From assembly GCF_014203835.1 (NCBI RefSeq), contig NZ_JACHJW010000001.1, positions 2,802,501 through 2,866,500 of the forward strand: a DNA stretch of 64,000 bases. The letters run 5' to 3'. Under the pieces are notes generated by a model. It had not been told where the DNA came from, did not search any database, and saw nothing but the letters and a program-made list of their open reading frames with translations. The position numbers and the translations under genes are program-made. Source of the DNA: Micromonospora polyrhachis. Its GTDB lineage: Bacteria > Actinomycetota > Actinomycetes > Mycobacteriales > Micromonosporaceae. Every line of letters starts with the position of its first letter. The first letter of the stretch is position 1. Positions 1 through 8,629 of this stretch are shown in pieces.

Positions 1-792
1 CGGCAACGCGAGCGCGACCCCGGTGCCCAGAACGAGGAACGGCCCGAACGGGAGGTGGTCGGTCCACCGGATCCGGCGGGCCATCAACAGGAGCAGGGCG
101 TACGCCGCCGAGCTCCCGAAGGCGACCATCAGCCCGAACACCACGCTGCCCCAGCCCGACCAGGCAAGGAGAGCACCCCCGCTCAGGGTCAGTTTGGCGT
201 CGCCCAGGCCGAAACCCCGCCGACCGAGCAACAGGGTCGACGCGGCGAACAGCAGGGCCAGCCCGAGCCCACCGCAGACGGCTCGGATCCAGGATCCGCC
301 GTGTCCGTCGACGACAGCGGCGATGCCGAGCGACGCCCAGGTCCCCGCCGCAGCCGGGTAGGTGAGTCGGTCAGGTAACCGGTGTACCGCGATGTCGATG
401 TAGACCAGCGGAACGGCACAGGCCGCCCACCAGGCGATGGCAGCCGACTCGACGATCGGGCGGTCCCCGAGGAGGAGCACCACCCCGACGGCGAGTACGG
501 CGAGTTCCAGGGTGCCCGGGGGCGCACCGACCCGGCTACCACAGCCGGCGCACCGGGCGATCGGAGAGATTGCGCGTAGCGGACCGGTCAGACCGATCGG
601 TATACGGCAGGTGGCGCAGTCCCTCCGAGGTGGGGACCCCGGTGGTACTGACTGCGCCACGACGAGCCACCGGAGCAGGGGCGTGCCGGCTAGTACGGCG
701 AGGGCACGTACCGGCCAGGGTGGGGGTGAGGTCGGCCGACGGACGGGTTCGGTCCGGTCGCCGACGGTGCTCCGTGGTTCGGTCATCGCCAT
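1..792 (-). CDS. Prepilin peptidase (A24 family), C-terminus cut by window start
   Basis: This inner-membrane aspartyl protease would cleave, and often N-methylate, the leader peptides of the Tad pilins encoded next door. Reading from ATG 792 (preceded by GAGGGG), residues 59/62 and 81/84 form two CxxC pairs, as in the cytosolic loop of PilD-type enzymes. The two catalytic Asp motifs follow: YIDIAVHRLPD (Asp133) and GLGDAKL (Asp198). Several hydrophobic segments are visible. The frame is still open at base 1, so roughly the last membrane segment is missing. A second in-frame ATG lies at 786. The gene is divergent from the Tad operon. Confidence 0.9.
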   Translation of the reverse strand, partial: MAMTEPRSTVGDRTEPVRRPTSPPPWPVRALAVLAGTPLLRWLVVAQSVPPGSPPRRDCATCRIPIGLTGPLRAISPIARCAGCGSRVGAPPGTLELAVLAVGVVLLLGDRPIVESAAIAWWAACAVPLVYIDIAVHRLPDRLTYPAAAGTWASLGIAAVVDGHGGSWIRAVCGGLGLALLFAASTLLLGRRGFGLGDAKLTLSGGALLAWSGWGSVVFGLMVAFGSSAAYALLLLMARRIRWTDHLPFGPFLVLGTGVALALP

Positions 793-1463
793 CGGACACT
801 CCCCTCCGTCGCGGCGTCCAGTGGCCGGACGGGTCGAACGAACGACCGACATGTCGACACTCTCGGTAACTTCATGATCACGGTAGCCCTATCGGATGTC
901 GACCATGGCAAGCCGAGCCGCCCGAATCACGACGATGCCGCCACCGGGGCGGCACCGCCGCCCCCCGGGACCGGATCGTCGGAATCGCCGGGGCAGGGAA
1001 TCGGCCAGATCGCCGCTATCCACCGTATTTCGCGGCACGGCAGGGGCGGGGAACCCGGTATCACCAGCCGCCCTGACCCCCGACTTCCGATCATTACCGG
1101 ACAACACTCTGCACGATGACACGAGCACCCCTAACCGCGATCAACAAATAAAGATCGTGACGGTACGTATTCCTTTTACATTCCCTCTGTCGCATTGCCA
1201 ATCATGAGCTTATGCTCGCCCCTTGAGCGCAGAACAGCCGCCAGGAATATCCAACGGCTGACGACAAGAGAGCCGATCAGCACAACGGTAGATCAATTAA
1301 TTGAATACCCCACGACGGGTAGCTTTCGGTGCCGCCCGAACGCCGTCGCCGGCTGCCCGTCATGCCCAAGGGGCCAGGACCGACACCTCACACCTGGCCG
1401 GGAACTGGGCGAAGGTCCACTCACCCCCGGTCCAGCGAGGGTGGTGGAAAGGAGGGCGCAGCG
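793..1463. other. Divergent intergenic region upstream of the Tad operon
   Basis: No convincing coding frame is present. The part from about 1130 to 1310 is distinctly AT-richer than its surroundings and contains a perfect 12-bp palindrome, TCAATTAATTGA, at 1293-1304. This is the natural place for the promoters of the prepilin peptidase (minus) and the pilus operon (plus). I could not assign clear -35/-10 boxes. Confidence 0.4.
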
Positions 1464-2030
1464 TTGCGAACAAAGCATCCCGGCAGGATTCCGGACGCCT
1501 TCATCGCGATCATCGCCCTCGGCTGCCTGGTCGCCTGCTCGAATGGGGAACCGTCAGGAATTCGTCCAGACGCGGGCCGGGCGGCCCGTTCTTCGCCCAG
1601 CCCGGATCTTCGTACGGCGACGGCAGTCGAGGCCGCGCTGGCCGCGTACGCGGGCTATCTCACCGCCATCCGGGAAGCCGAACGGTCAGCAAATCCACAA
1701 CATCCCGAGCTTGAGAAATATCTTGCCGATCCGTTGCTCACCCGGGTCGGGCTTGCCATTCGCGATGCTAAGGAGCACGGTGCGATGCGTACCGGAACGT
1801 TGATCTCCGATCCGAGGGTGGCGTCGGTCAGCTTGGATACCGTCCCGGCGACCGTCTCGATCCAGGACTGCCTCGACACGACCAACTACCAGCTGGTCTA
1901 CATCAAGGACAGATCGGTGGTACCAGGCTCGGCCAGTGGTCGGTACGTCGCCACCGCGACGGCCACCCGGTACGCCGACGGCCGCTGGCTGATCAATGCT
2001 GGCACCGCCCATCGGGACCAACCATGCTGA
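1464..2030 (+). CDS. Predicted lipoprotein, first gene of the Tad operon
   Basis: A 188-residue protein of unknown function. I chose the TTG at 1464 because GGAAAGGAGGG lies just upstream and this start gives a compact signal peptide ending in a lipobox (LVAC, followed by SNGEPS). Longer in-frame starts would bury the signal. The mature part is an alpha/beta-looking domain with a C-terminal ATATATRYADGRWLIN segment, similar in pattern to small secreted NTF2-like or Mce-associated domains, but I do not recognise the family. Its end overlaps the next gene by 7 bp, so it is probably co-translated with the pilus genes. Confidence 0.7.
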   Translation: MRTKHPGRIPDAFIAIIALGCLVACSNGEPSGIRPDAGRAARSSPSPDLRTATAVEAALAAYAGYLTAIREAERSANPQHPELEKYLADPLLTRVGLAIRDAKEHGAMRTGTLISDPRVASVSLDTVPATVSIQDCLDTTNYQLVYIKDRSVVPGSASGRYVATATATRYADGRWLINAGTAHRDQPC

Positions 2031-3031
2031 CCCGGCTGCTGCCGGTGAAGGCGCCCGGCGTACTGGTTCTGGCCGCCGGTACCACGGCGGCGCTGGTGTT
2101 GTCCGCCCTTCCCGCCTCGGCCGCTCTTCCCGCCTCGGCCGCCCTTCCCGCCTCGGTCGGCATCACCACCAAGGCCGGGGTCGCAACCAGCGACCGGATC
2201 GTCGCGGTCCAGCGGGCCGCTCCGGGGGCGGAGTGTCCGCCGGGACAGGACGACTGCACCGTGTGGGACGACGAACCGGGCCGGCCGGGTCGACCCGGTA
2301 AGCCCGGCGGTGGAGGTGGCGGTGGTAGCCGCACCTGCCAACGCGACGGCACGACGGTGCCCTGCTACGACCCGTTGCTCGGCTGGTTCAACAACTCCGA
2401 CGGCTGCTACTACAAGCTCGCCCAGCCGCAACCGCCGGGCGGTCCGGCCGGTAAGAAGCTCTACCTGCGCAGCTGTACCGGCGGGCCCGCCTCGCAGGAA
2501 CCGGTCTGGCTGGACGCACCACCCGACGGTTTCGGCACCCCGCCCGACCCGGCCGAGTTGGCCCGCCGGGCCCTGGCCAGCATCACACTGCGCCAGCCCA
2601 CCGTCGGTATCGCCCCGAACAAGGGGCCTGGGCTGGTCGGCCTGCCGGTCTGGCTGTGGACCGACCCCGGCCCGCAGACCTGGGGACCACAGCGCGCGTC
2701 AGCGCGCGCACCGGGATTGACCGTCCGTATCGAGGCCCGAGTGGTGAAGATCGTCTGGACCATGGGCGACGGCAGCAGACCGATCACCTGCGACAACCCG
2801 GGAGTCGCGTACGACCCCGCCCGGCACCGGGACACCCTCCCGAAATGCGGCTATGCCGGTTATCCACGATCCAGCCGGAGCCAGCCGGGCGGGACGTACC
2901 AGGTCACCGCCACCACGACCTGGCAGGTCACCTGGACCGGCGGTAGCCGGCGGGGCACCCTCCCGCTGCAGATCCGGACCAGCGACCCCAGAGAGATCCG
3001 GATCGACGAACTCCAGGTGGTGACCGAGTGA
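2024..3031 (+). CDS. Secreted protein of the Tad operon, function unknown
   Basis: 335 residues with an N-terminal signal sequence that contains the hexapeptide ALPASA in tandem copies (18-bp DNA repeat, about 2103-2155). A Pro/Gly linker (about residues 85-105) leads to a domain with several Cys residues. Homologous genes at this position in actinomycete Tad loci are often labelled 'ATP/GTP-binding protein', but no P-loop is visible and that label is not supported here. It overlaps the lipoprotein gene by 7 bp and the SAF gene by 4 bp, so it belongs to the operon. A role at the cell surface in pilus assembly is an inference from position. Confidence 0.7.
   Translation: MLTRLLPVKAPGVLVLAAGTTAALVLSALPASAALPASAALPASVGITTKAGVATSDRIVAVQRAAPGAECPPGQDDCTVWDDEPGRPGRPGKPGGGGGGGSRTCQRDGTTVPCYDPLLGWFNNSDGCYYKLAQPQPPGGPAGKKLYLRSCTGGPASQEPVWLDAPPDGFGTPPDPAELARRALASITLRQPTVGIAPNKGPGLVGLPVWLWTDPGPQTWGPQRASARAPGLTVRIEARVVKIVWTMGDGSRPITCDNPGVAYDPARHRDTLPKCGYAGYPRSSRSQPGGTYQVTATTTWQVTWTGGSRRGTLPLQIRTSDPREIRIDELQVVTE
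2097..2156 (+). repeat. 18-bp in-frame tandem repeat in a signal peptide
   Basis: The unit CTTCCCGCCTCGGCCGCT recurs three times, encoding Leu-Pro-Ala-Ser-Ala-Ala, around the predicted signal peptidase site of the secreted protein. The last copy diverges to ASV. It probably arose by replication slippage. Several alternative AxA cleavage sites result. Confidence 0.8.
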
Positions 3032-3684
3032 CCGTGGCCACCACCGCCGAGACGTCCGGGCCGATCGACGCACCGATCGCCCCGCCCCGGGTCGTCCGGC
3101 AGCGCCGGATGCGCCCCGGCCTGCTCGGTCTCGCGGTCCTGCTGGTCGCGCTCGGCGGCCTCGGCGCGGCGTTCGCCGTCACCTCGGTCCGGGCCACCGG
3201 CAGCTATCTCGCCGTCGCTCGGGCCGTACCGGTCGGCACCGTGCTCGCCGCCGACGACCTCTTCGTCGTCCAGGTGGCCGGCGGGCAGGGTCTGGCCCCG
3301 ATCCCCGCCGACCGGGTCGACGAGGTGATCGGCAAGCGGGCCGCCGTGGCCCTGGCCCCGGGCACCCTGGTGGCCTGGGAACAGCTCACCGACCAGCCGT
3401 TGATCGGTCCCGGCCAGCAGCAGCTCTCGCTGGGGCTCAAGGCCAGCGAGGTGCCGGCCCGACAACTCCACCCGGGCGACAAGCTCCTACTGATCGGCCG
3501 TCCCGCCCGGGACGCCGAGGGGGGCGGCACGAGCACCCGGTTCGAGGCGACGGTGATCGACACGGCGACCCCGGAGGACGGCGAACTGGTGCTCTATCTG
3601 GCGCTGGCCGAGCGGGACGTGCCGGCGGTGGTCGTACTGGCCGGCGAGAGCCGGATCGCCGTCGTCCTGAAGACGGCAGCCTGA
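3028..3684 (+). CDS. SAF-domain protein (CpaB/RcpC-like Flp pilus assembly)
   Basis: 218 residues. A basic cytosolic N-terminus is followed by one membrane segment (GLLGLAVLLVALGGLGAAFAV, about residues 32-52) and a SAF domain beginning YLAVARAVPVGTVLAADDL. This matches CpaB/RcpC proteins, which act in the periplasm or cell wall in Tad pilus biogenesis. It is shorter than proteobacterial CpaB, as usual in actinobacteria. Start GTG 3028 overlaps the previous stop (GTGA). Confidence 0.8.
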   Translation: MTVATTAETSGPIDAPIAPPRVVRQRRMRPGLLGLAVLLVALGGLGAAFAVTSVRATGSYLAVARAVPVGTVLAADDLFVVQVAGGQGLAPIPADRVDEVIGKRAAVALAPGTLVAWEQLTDQPLIGPGQQQLSLGLKASEVPARQLHPGDKLLLIGRPARDAEGGGTSTRFEATVIDTATPEDGELVLYLALAERDVPAVVVLAGESRIAVVLKTAA

Positions 3685-3686
3685 CC

Positions 3687-4487
3687 ATGGCCATCATCGC
3701 CCTGGTCTCCGCCAAGGGCTCCCCGGGAGTCACCACCACTGCCCTGGCCTGCACCCTGTCCTGGCACCACCGGATGGTGCTCGCCGAGTGCGATCCGGCG
3801 GGCGGTTCAGTGCTCGCCGGCTACCTGGGCGGCGTACTCGACGGGGCCCGGGGCATCGGGGAGCTGGCCGTCGGCGAACTACGCGACGGAAACCTCGAAG
3901 CGGTGTTCTGGTCGCAGCTCGTCGACCTCGACGCGCCACACCGGGAGCGGCTGCTGCTGCCCGGAGTGGTCGATCCGGTGCAGGCGGGCAGCGTCAACCC
4001 GCTGTGGCAACGCTTCGCCGACGTCTTCACCGGATTGGATCGGGGCCGCCCCGGCTACGACGTGATCGCCGACTGTGGACGGTTGCAGGCGGTTGGTCCC
4101 CCCTGGCCGATCCTGCGCGCCGCTGCGGTCGTACTGGTCGTCACCGCGGCACACCTGCCCGACCTGTCCAGCGCGCGAGCGACGGTCCGGGCCATCCAAC
4201 GGGACTTCGCCGAGCACCGGGTGCCGGCCGGCTCACTGCGGCTGCTGTTGGTGGGTGCCGGGCACAGCCGCATCGAGGTGAGCCGGGCACTGCAACTGCC
4301 GGTGATCGCCCAACTGCCGCACGATGCCCGTACCGCGAAGGTGCTCAGCCACGGTGGCACCGTCCGCGCCGGACGGCCGCTGATGCGCGCGGCCGGCGCG
4401 TTGGAGGTGCCGGTCCGGACGTTGCTCGACCGACGTCGGGCCCGGCTCACCTGGTCCGCCCGCAGGGAGGTGCCAGATGCGGTTTGA
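3687..4487 (+). CDS. TadZ/CpaE-like MinD-family ATPase
   Basis: 266 residues of the ParA/MinD fold, expected to position the Tad machine in the cell. The N-terminal loop reads KGSPGVTTTA: the deviant Walker Lys10 is present, but the usual GK[ST] lysine is replaced by Val. Degenerate Walker A boxes are known in TadZ, so nucleotide hydrolysis may be weak or lost. AECDPAGGS corresponds to the switch I region. Its end overlaps tadA by 11 bp. Confidence 0.8.
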   Translation: MAIIALVSAKGSPGVTTTALACTLSWHHRMVLAECDPAGGSVLAGYLGGVLDGARGIGELAVGELRDGNLEAVFWSQLVDLDAPHRERLLLPGVVDPVQAGSVNPLWQRFADVFTGLDRGRPGYDVIADCGRLQAVGPPWPILRAAAVVLVVTAAHLPDLSSARATVRAIQRDFAEHRVPAGSLRLLLVGAGHSRIEVSRALQLPVIAQLPHDARTAKVLSHGGTVRAGRPLMRAAGALEVPVRTLLDRRRARLTWSARREVPDAV

Positions 4488-6030
4488 GCCGGTCCAGCAC
4501 GATCCCCGGGTACGCACCAACGGCGCCACGTCGACTGTTCCACCGCTGTCGGGGCCGGCGCCACTGCCGGTCGACGGGCACCGTCCGCACCCACCGACCG
4601 CTGTCCCGCCGGGCGGTGTCCCCCCGTCCCCGCCACCGCCCCGACCCCGGGTCGACTTCGCGGTGGTCCGGGAGTTGCGCCGTGAACTCAGCGAACGACT
4701 CACCCTGTGGCAGCGGGGACGGGAGTTCACCACCGACGAGGAGGACGCCGAGCGGACCCGGCTCGCGGCGGCCGTGGTGGCCGAGTACGCCGACGCGACC
4801 CGCCGCGCCGGTACCCCGATGCCTGCCACCGAGGAGCGTGCGCTGCTCGACCAGGTCACCGCCGAGCTGGTCGGGTTGGGCCGGCTGCAGAGCCTGCTGG
4901 TCGACGACTCGATCGAGGAGGTGCACATCCTCGGCTGCGACCTGGTCCGCATCACCCGACACGGCGGCGGGGTCGACTGGGGCGAACCAATCGCCGACAG
5001 CGACGAGGAGATGGTGGAGATCCTCCAGGCCGCCGCCCGGCGGGCCGGTGCCACCGAACGTAGCCTCTCCACCTCGAAGCCGACACTGGACCTGCAACTG
5101 CCCGACGGTAGCCGGCTCGCCGCGGTCTACCTGGTCAGCCGCCGGCCGTACGCGGTGATCCGTAAACACAACACGCTGGACGTGACCCTGGACGACCTCG
5201 CGGGTGGCCGACCCGACCTGGACGAGATGGTCGACGTGCTGGTCCGGGACTTCCTCCGGGCGGCGATGGCGGCCGGGCTCAACATCATGGTCGCCGGGCT
5301 GGCCGGGGCCGGTAAGACCACGGTCATCCGGGCGCTGATGGACGAGATCCCCGCCGACGAGCCGTACGTGCTGTTGGAGGAGAGCCGGGAACTGCTGCCG
5401 ACCCGGCAACGACTCCGGCACCGGGCGGTGATGAGCTTCGAGTCCCGGGAGGGCCACGGCGAGCGGGGCCTGGACGGGCGGCCGGCCGGCGAGGTCACCA
5501 TCGCCGACCTGATCCCGGTGGCGCTGCGGATGGGGGTACTTCGGATCATCGTCGGCGAGGTCCGCTCCCGGGAGATCGTTCCGATGTTGCAGGCGATGAC
5601 CACCAGCCGGGGTTCGATGTGCACCATCCACGCCCGTACCCCGGGCGGGGTCGGCGAGCGGATCGTCGAGTTGGCGCTGTCACACGGCCGGGAGATGACC
5701 GTCGAGCAGGCCCGCCGGATGGCCGGCAACGCGCTCGATCTGATCGTCTACGTGACCGTCGAGGACGAGACCGCGATCGGCGGCCGGAAGTACCGATTCG
5801 TGTCGCACGTCGAAGAGGTGATCGGGGCGGGGGACAACAACCGGATCACCACGACCACGGTGTTCGGGCCGGGGGTGGACGGTCGAGCCGTACCCCGGCA
5901 TCTGCCCGAGCGGATCCGCGAGCAGCTGCTGCGGGTCGGTTACGACCCGCGCGTGCTGTCCCGCTACATCGAGGCCGGTACCGGGGCCTGGCGACGTCCC
6001 CGGCACAGCCAACTACGGCGGCGGGCATGA
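4477..6030 (+). CDS. tadA: TadA/CpaF secretion ATPase
   Basis: 517 residues, the hexameric ATPase that powers Tad pilus extrusion at the cytoplasmic face. A Pro-rich N-terminus (residues 1-58) precedes the N-terminal domain. Walker A is GLAGAGKT (274-281), followed by an acidic Walker B-like stretch and the conserved IVGEVRSREIVPMLQAM and TSRGSMCTIHA segments typical of CpaF. It lies between the TadZ-like ATPase and tadB, as in other Tad operons. Confidence 0.93.
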   Translation: MRFEPVQHDPRVRTNGATSTVPPLSGPAPLPVDGHRPHPPTAVPPGGVPPSPPPPRPRVDFAVVRELRRELSERLTLWQRGREFTTDEEDAERTRLAAAVVAEYADATRRAGTPMPATEERALLDQVTAELVGLGRLQSLLVDDSIEEVHILGCDLVRITRHGGGVDWGEPIADSDEEMVEILQAAARRAGATERSLSTSKPTLDLQLPDGSRLAAVYLVSRRPYAVIRKHNTLDVTLDDLAGGRPDLDEMVDVLVRDFLRAAMAAGLNIMVAGLAGAGKTTVIRALMDEIPADEPYVLLEESRELLPTRQRLRHRAVMSFESREGHGERGLDGRPAGEVTIADLIPVALRMGVLRIIVGEVRSREIVPMLQAMTTSRGSMCTIHARTPGGVGERIVELALSHGREMTVEQARRMAGNALDLIVYVTVEDETAIGGRKYRFVSHVEEVIGAGDNNRITTTTVFGPGVDGRAVPRHLPERIREQLLRVGYDPRVLSRYIEAGTGAWRRPRHSQLRRRA

Positions 6031-6064
6031 GTACGCCGGGAGTCGGCCGGAGCGGGGTGGAGAG

Positions 6065-6973
6065 GTGAACCTGCCGGCCGGCATCGAGCTGATCGCCGTC
6101 CTGTCCGGGGCGGCCAGCGTCGCCGGGCTGGTCCTCGCGGTGGTGGCGCTGGTCGGCACCAACCGGCCACCAAGGCCACCATCGTCCTCCGGTCAGTTCC
6201 TCCACCGGCTCTGGTCCGGGTCGGGCAGCGGCGTCCGGGATCGGCGCCGGCACCGGGCACTGCTGGTCACCGCCCTGCTGGCCGGCGCGCTGGCCTTCCT
6301 GCTCAGCGGACTGCCGGTGGTCGGGCTGCTGGTCGCCGTCGCGGTGCCCGGCACGCCGTGGCTGTTCTCGGTCGGGCGGGCCGAGCAACGCGCCATCGCC
6401 CGGATCGAGGCGGTGGGTGAGTGGACCCGCCGACTCAAGGACGTATCCGGCACCGGGCAGGGGTTACAGCAGGCCATCATCCACACGGTGGCCACCGCGC
6501 CGGAGGAGATCGAAGACGAGGTACGGCTGCTCGCCGCCCGGTTGCAGGCCGGCTGGCTGGGCCGGTCCGCTCTGCTCGCCTTCGCCGACGAGATCGGTGA
6601 TCCGGTCTGCGACCAGGTGGTGGCGGCGCTGATCCTGCACCTGACCGACCGGGGCGAGCGGCTCGGCGACGTACTCGGGTCGATCGCGGCAGCGGCGGCG
6701 GCCGAGGTCGCCACCCGGCGCGAGGTGGAGGCCAAACGTACCCAGCCCCGGTTCGCGGTGCGCTTCCTGACCGGGATGACCCTGCTGATCCTGGCCTACG
6801 GGCTGATCAACCCGGCGTACATGCGCCCGTACGGCACCCCCACCGGGCAGATCGTGATGGTGTTCCTCGGCGGGTGCTTCGTCGCGCTGCTGGCCTGGGT
6901 ACGGGCAATGAGCCTGCCACCCCGACCCGCCCGGTTCCTCACCCCACCCGACCCGGACGAGGTGGTCGCGTGA
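6065..6973 (+). CDS. tadB: TadB inner-membrane platform protein (T2SS F family)
   Basis: 302 residues with membrane segments near residues 5-28, 62-95, 220-240 and 260-280, and a T2SSF domain between. It forms the platform with TadC on which TadA acts. Start GTG 6065 has GGAG very close upstream (2-nt spacing); no better in-frame start was found. A small open frame (ATG 6027) fills the gap after tadA but is only 13 codons. The stop overlaps tadC by 4 bp. Confidence 0.88.
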   Translation: MNLPAGIELIAVLSGAASVAGLVLAVVALVGTNRPPRPPSSSGQFLHRLWSGSGSGVRDRRRHRALLVTALLAGALAFLLSGLPVVGLLVAVAVPGTPWLFSVGRAEQRAIARIEAVGEWTRRLKDVSGTGQGLQQAIIHTVATAPEEIEDEVRLLAARLQAGWLGRSALLAFADEIGDPVCDQVVAALILHLTDRGERLGDVLGSIAAAAAAEVATRREVEAKRTQPRFAVRFLTGMTLLILAYGLINPAYMRPYGTPTGQIVMVFLGGCFVALLAWVRAMSLPPRPARFLTPPDPDEVVA

Positions 6974-7836
6974 TCCTCAACTGGCAGTTGACGATCGGGA
7001 TCGTCGGCGGTGCCGTCGTCGGCCTCGGCCTGTTCCTACTGCTCCGGGAGGCGCTGCCGGCCACCCCGGCGCTCGGGCCGGCGCTGCGGCGACTACACCA
7101 GCCAGCCGGGACGGTCCGGTCCGCTGCCGGTGGGGGCCTGGACTGGCTCACCGGCCTGACCCGGGCGCTGCGCCCGCCGCATCGGCAACTGGCCCTGATC
7201 GGCCGCACCCCGGAGCAGTACGCCCTCTCCCTGCTGCTCTCCGCGATGCTCGGCCTGGCGATGCCGGCCCTGTCCATGGTCCTGCTCTTCCTGCTCGGGG
7301 TACGGCCACCGGTCGTCGTTCCCACCGTCGCCGGGCTGGGGATGGCGTTCACCGCGGTCGTACTGGCGCACCGCTCGGTGCTGGTGAAGGCGGAGAAGGC
7401 CCGGCGCGAGTTCAGCCAGGCGGTCTGCGCCTATCTCGACCTGGTCGCCCTGCAACTGTCGGCGGCACACGGGCCGGTGCAGGCGTTGGAACGGGCGGCC
7501 GGTGTCTGCGACGGCTGGGTCTTCGAACGAATCCGCGAGGCGCTACGGATGGCCCAGCTCCAGATGCACTCGCCCTGGGACGAGCTGCGGGAGCTGGCCG
7601 AGAAGATCGGCGTACCGGAGCTGGGTGACGTCGGTTCGATCATGCAGTCGTCCGGCACCGAAGGCGCCCAGGTGCACGAGACGCTGCGCAGCCGCGCCGA
7701 CTCGCTGCGCGACCAGATCCGTACCGACAACCTGGCCCGGGCCGAGGCGGTCACGAGTCGCCTGGACATCCCGGGTGCCCTGCTCGTCTTCGTCCTCGTC
7801 GGCTTCGTCATCTATCCGTTCATGTCCCGCATCTGA
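6970..7836 (+). CDS. tadC: TadC inner-membrane platform protein (T2SS F family)
   Basis: 288 residues when started at GTG 6970, which overlaps the tadB stop (GTGA). A longer frame reaching back to 6874 would lie inside tadB and lacks a site. N- and C-terminal membrane segments (about 8-24, 75-120, 265-285) flank a helical T2SSF domain with SAAHGPVQALERAA and MQSSGTEGAQVHETLRSRADSLRDQIRT, typical of TadC. It pairs with TadB. Confidence 0.88.
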   Translation: MILNWQLTIGIVGGAVVGLGLFLLLREALPATPALGPALRRLHQPAGTVRSAAGGGLDWLTGLTRALRPPHRQLALIGRTPEQYALSLLLSAMLGLAMPALSMVLLFLLGVRPPVVVPTVAGLGMAFTAVVLAHRSVLVKAEKARREFSQAVCAYLDLVALQLSAAHGPVQALERAAGVCDGWVFERIREALRMAQLQMHSPWDELRELAEKIGVPELGDVGSIMQSSGTEGAQVHETLRSRADSLRDQIRTDNLARAEAVTSRLDIPGALLVFVLVGFVIYPFMSRI

Positions 7837-7856
7837 TCCGCCGCTCCACCTGAAGA

Positions 7857-7903
7857 TCGCAACGCCGCCCCATCGCAACGCCGCCCCATCCCAACGCCAC
7901 CCT
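7857..7903 (+). repeat. Short tandem repeat before the pilin gene
   Basis: CGCAACGCCGCCCCATC occurs twice and a diverged third copy follows, immediately upstream of the ribosome binding site (GGAAAGGAGCAGGAA) of the small pilin gene. It is non-coding. Confidence 0.7.
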
Positions 7904-7920
7904 CCGGAAAGGAGCAGGAA

Positions 7921-8124
7921 ATGACCCTCATCGCCTACCTGCACACGTTCCTCGCCGTACGCCTCGCCGAGCTGCGCCGCGACGGCGAACGGGGGGACAG
8001 CCCGGTGCCGACCGCAGTGATCATCATGGGGCTGGTGGTCGTGGCCACCGTGGTGACCGCCGGCGCCCTGGCCGCCGCGAAGGGCTGGCTGGACAAGATC
8101 CCCGCTCCGGGCGACGTGAAGTAG
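7921..8124 (+). CDS. Flp-type small pilin-like protein
   Basis: 67 residues: a charged N-terminus of about 27 residues (LAELRRDGERG), then DSPVPTAVIIMGLVVVATVV, a single hydrophobic segment, and a short polar tail. Size, position after tadC and the RG-DSPVP junction fit an actinobacterial Flp major pilin processed after Gly. The Glu at +5 typical of type IV pilins is not present at that site. Strong Shine-Dalgarno AAAGGAGCAGGAA upstream. It would be the structural subunit of the pilus. Confidence 0.7.
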   Translation: MTLIAYLHTFLAVRLAELRRDGERGDSPVPTAVIIMGLVVVATVVTAGALAAAKGWLDKIPAPGDVK

Positions 8125-8128
8125 TCCC

Positions 8129-8629
8129 GTGTCGTCCAGCACCCGGACGAGTCGACGACGAGGAGTTCGCCGAGGCCGGGACCGGCAGGCTCGCCGAGAC
8201 CGGAACCGGAACCGGGAGGCTCGCCGAGACCGGAACCGGAACCGGGAGGCTCGCCGGGACCGGGGAGCAAACCCGGTCGAGTTGGCCGTCGTACTCCCCG
8301 CCATCCTGGTGCTGCTCTTCGCCTCCGTACAGGCCGCCGCCTGGTTCCTGGCTCGGGCCACGGCGCTCAACGCGGCCCAGGAGGCGGTGAGCGCGCAGCG
8401 CGTCTACCGGGCCGCTGACGGTGTCGGCCAGCGGCGGGCCGAGGAGTTCATCCATCGGGCCGGCGACTGGTTGACCGGGTCGAAGGTCACCGTCCAGCCG
8501 GGCGGGGATCGGGTTTCCGCGACCGTGACCGGCCAGCCGCTGCGGATCGTGCCGCTGATCCCACTGCCGGCGGTCAGCGAGACCGCCAGCGGCACCGTGG
8601 AACGGGTCACCCCGGAGCCGCCGCCATGA
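8129..8629 (+). CDS. TadE-like pseudopilin
   Basis: 166 residues from GTG 8129. A long Arg-rich N-terminus (residues 1-45) contains the decapeptide RDRNRNREAR in tandem. RG-ANPVELAVVLPAILVLL then gives a prepilin cleavage site with Glu at +5, a hydrophobic helix, and an exported domain. This is the TadE signature. It ends by overlapping the next TadE-like gene (ATGA). The Arg repeat is unusual for a leader. Confidence 0.8.
   Translation: MSSSTRTSRRRGVRRGRDRQARRDRNRNREARRDRNRNREARRDRGANPVELAVVLPAILVLLFASVQAAAWFLARATALNAAQEAVSAQRVYRAADGVGQRRAEEFIHRAGDWLTGSKVTVQPGGDRVSATVTGQPLRIVPLIPLPAVSETASGTVERVTPEPPP
8194..8262 (+). repeat. 30-bp in-frame tandem repeat in a TadE-like leader
   Basis: A 30-bp unit beginning GAGACCGGAACCGGAACCGG is present twice, with a partial third copy, and encodes RDRNRNREAR. 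It extends the basic leader of the TadE-like protein ahead of the cleavage site. Confidence 0.85.

Noticed and set aside
2024-3031. ATP/GTP-binding protein
   Set aside because: No P-loop or other nucleotide motif; it has a signal peptide.
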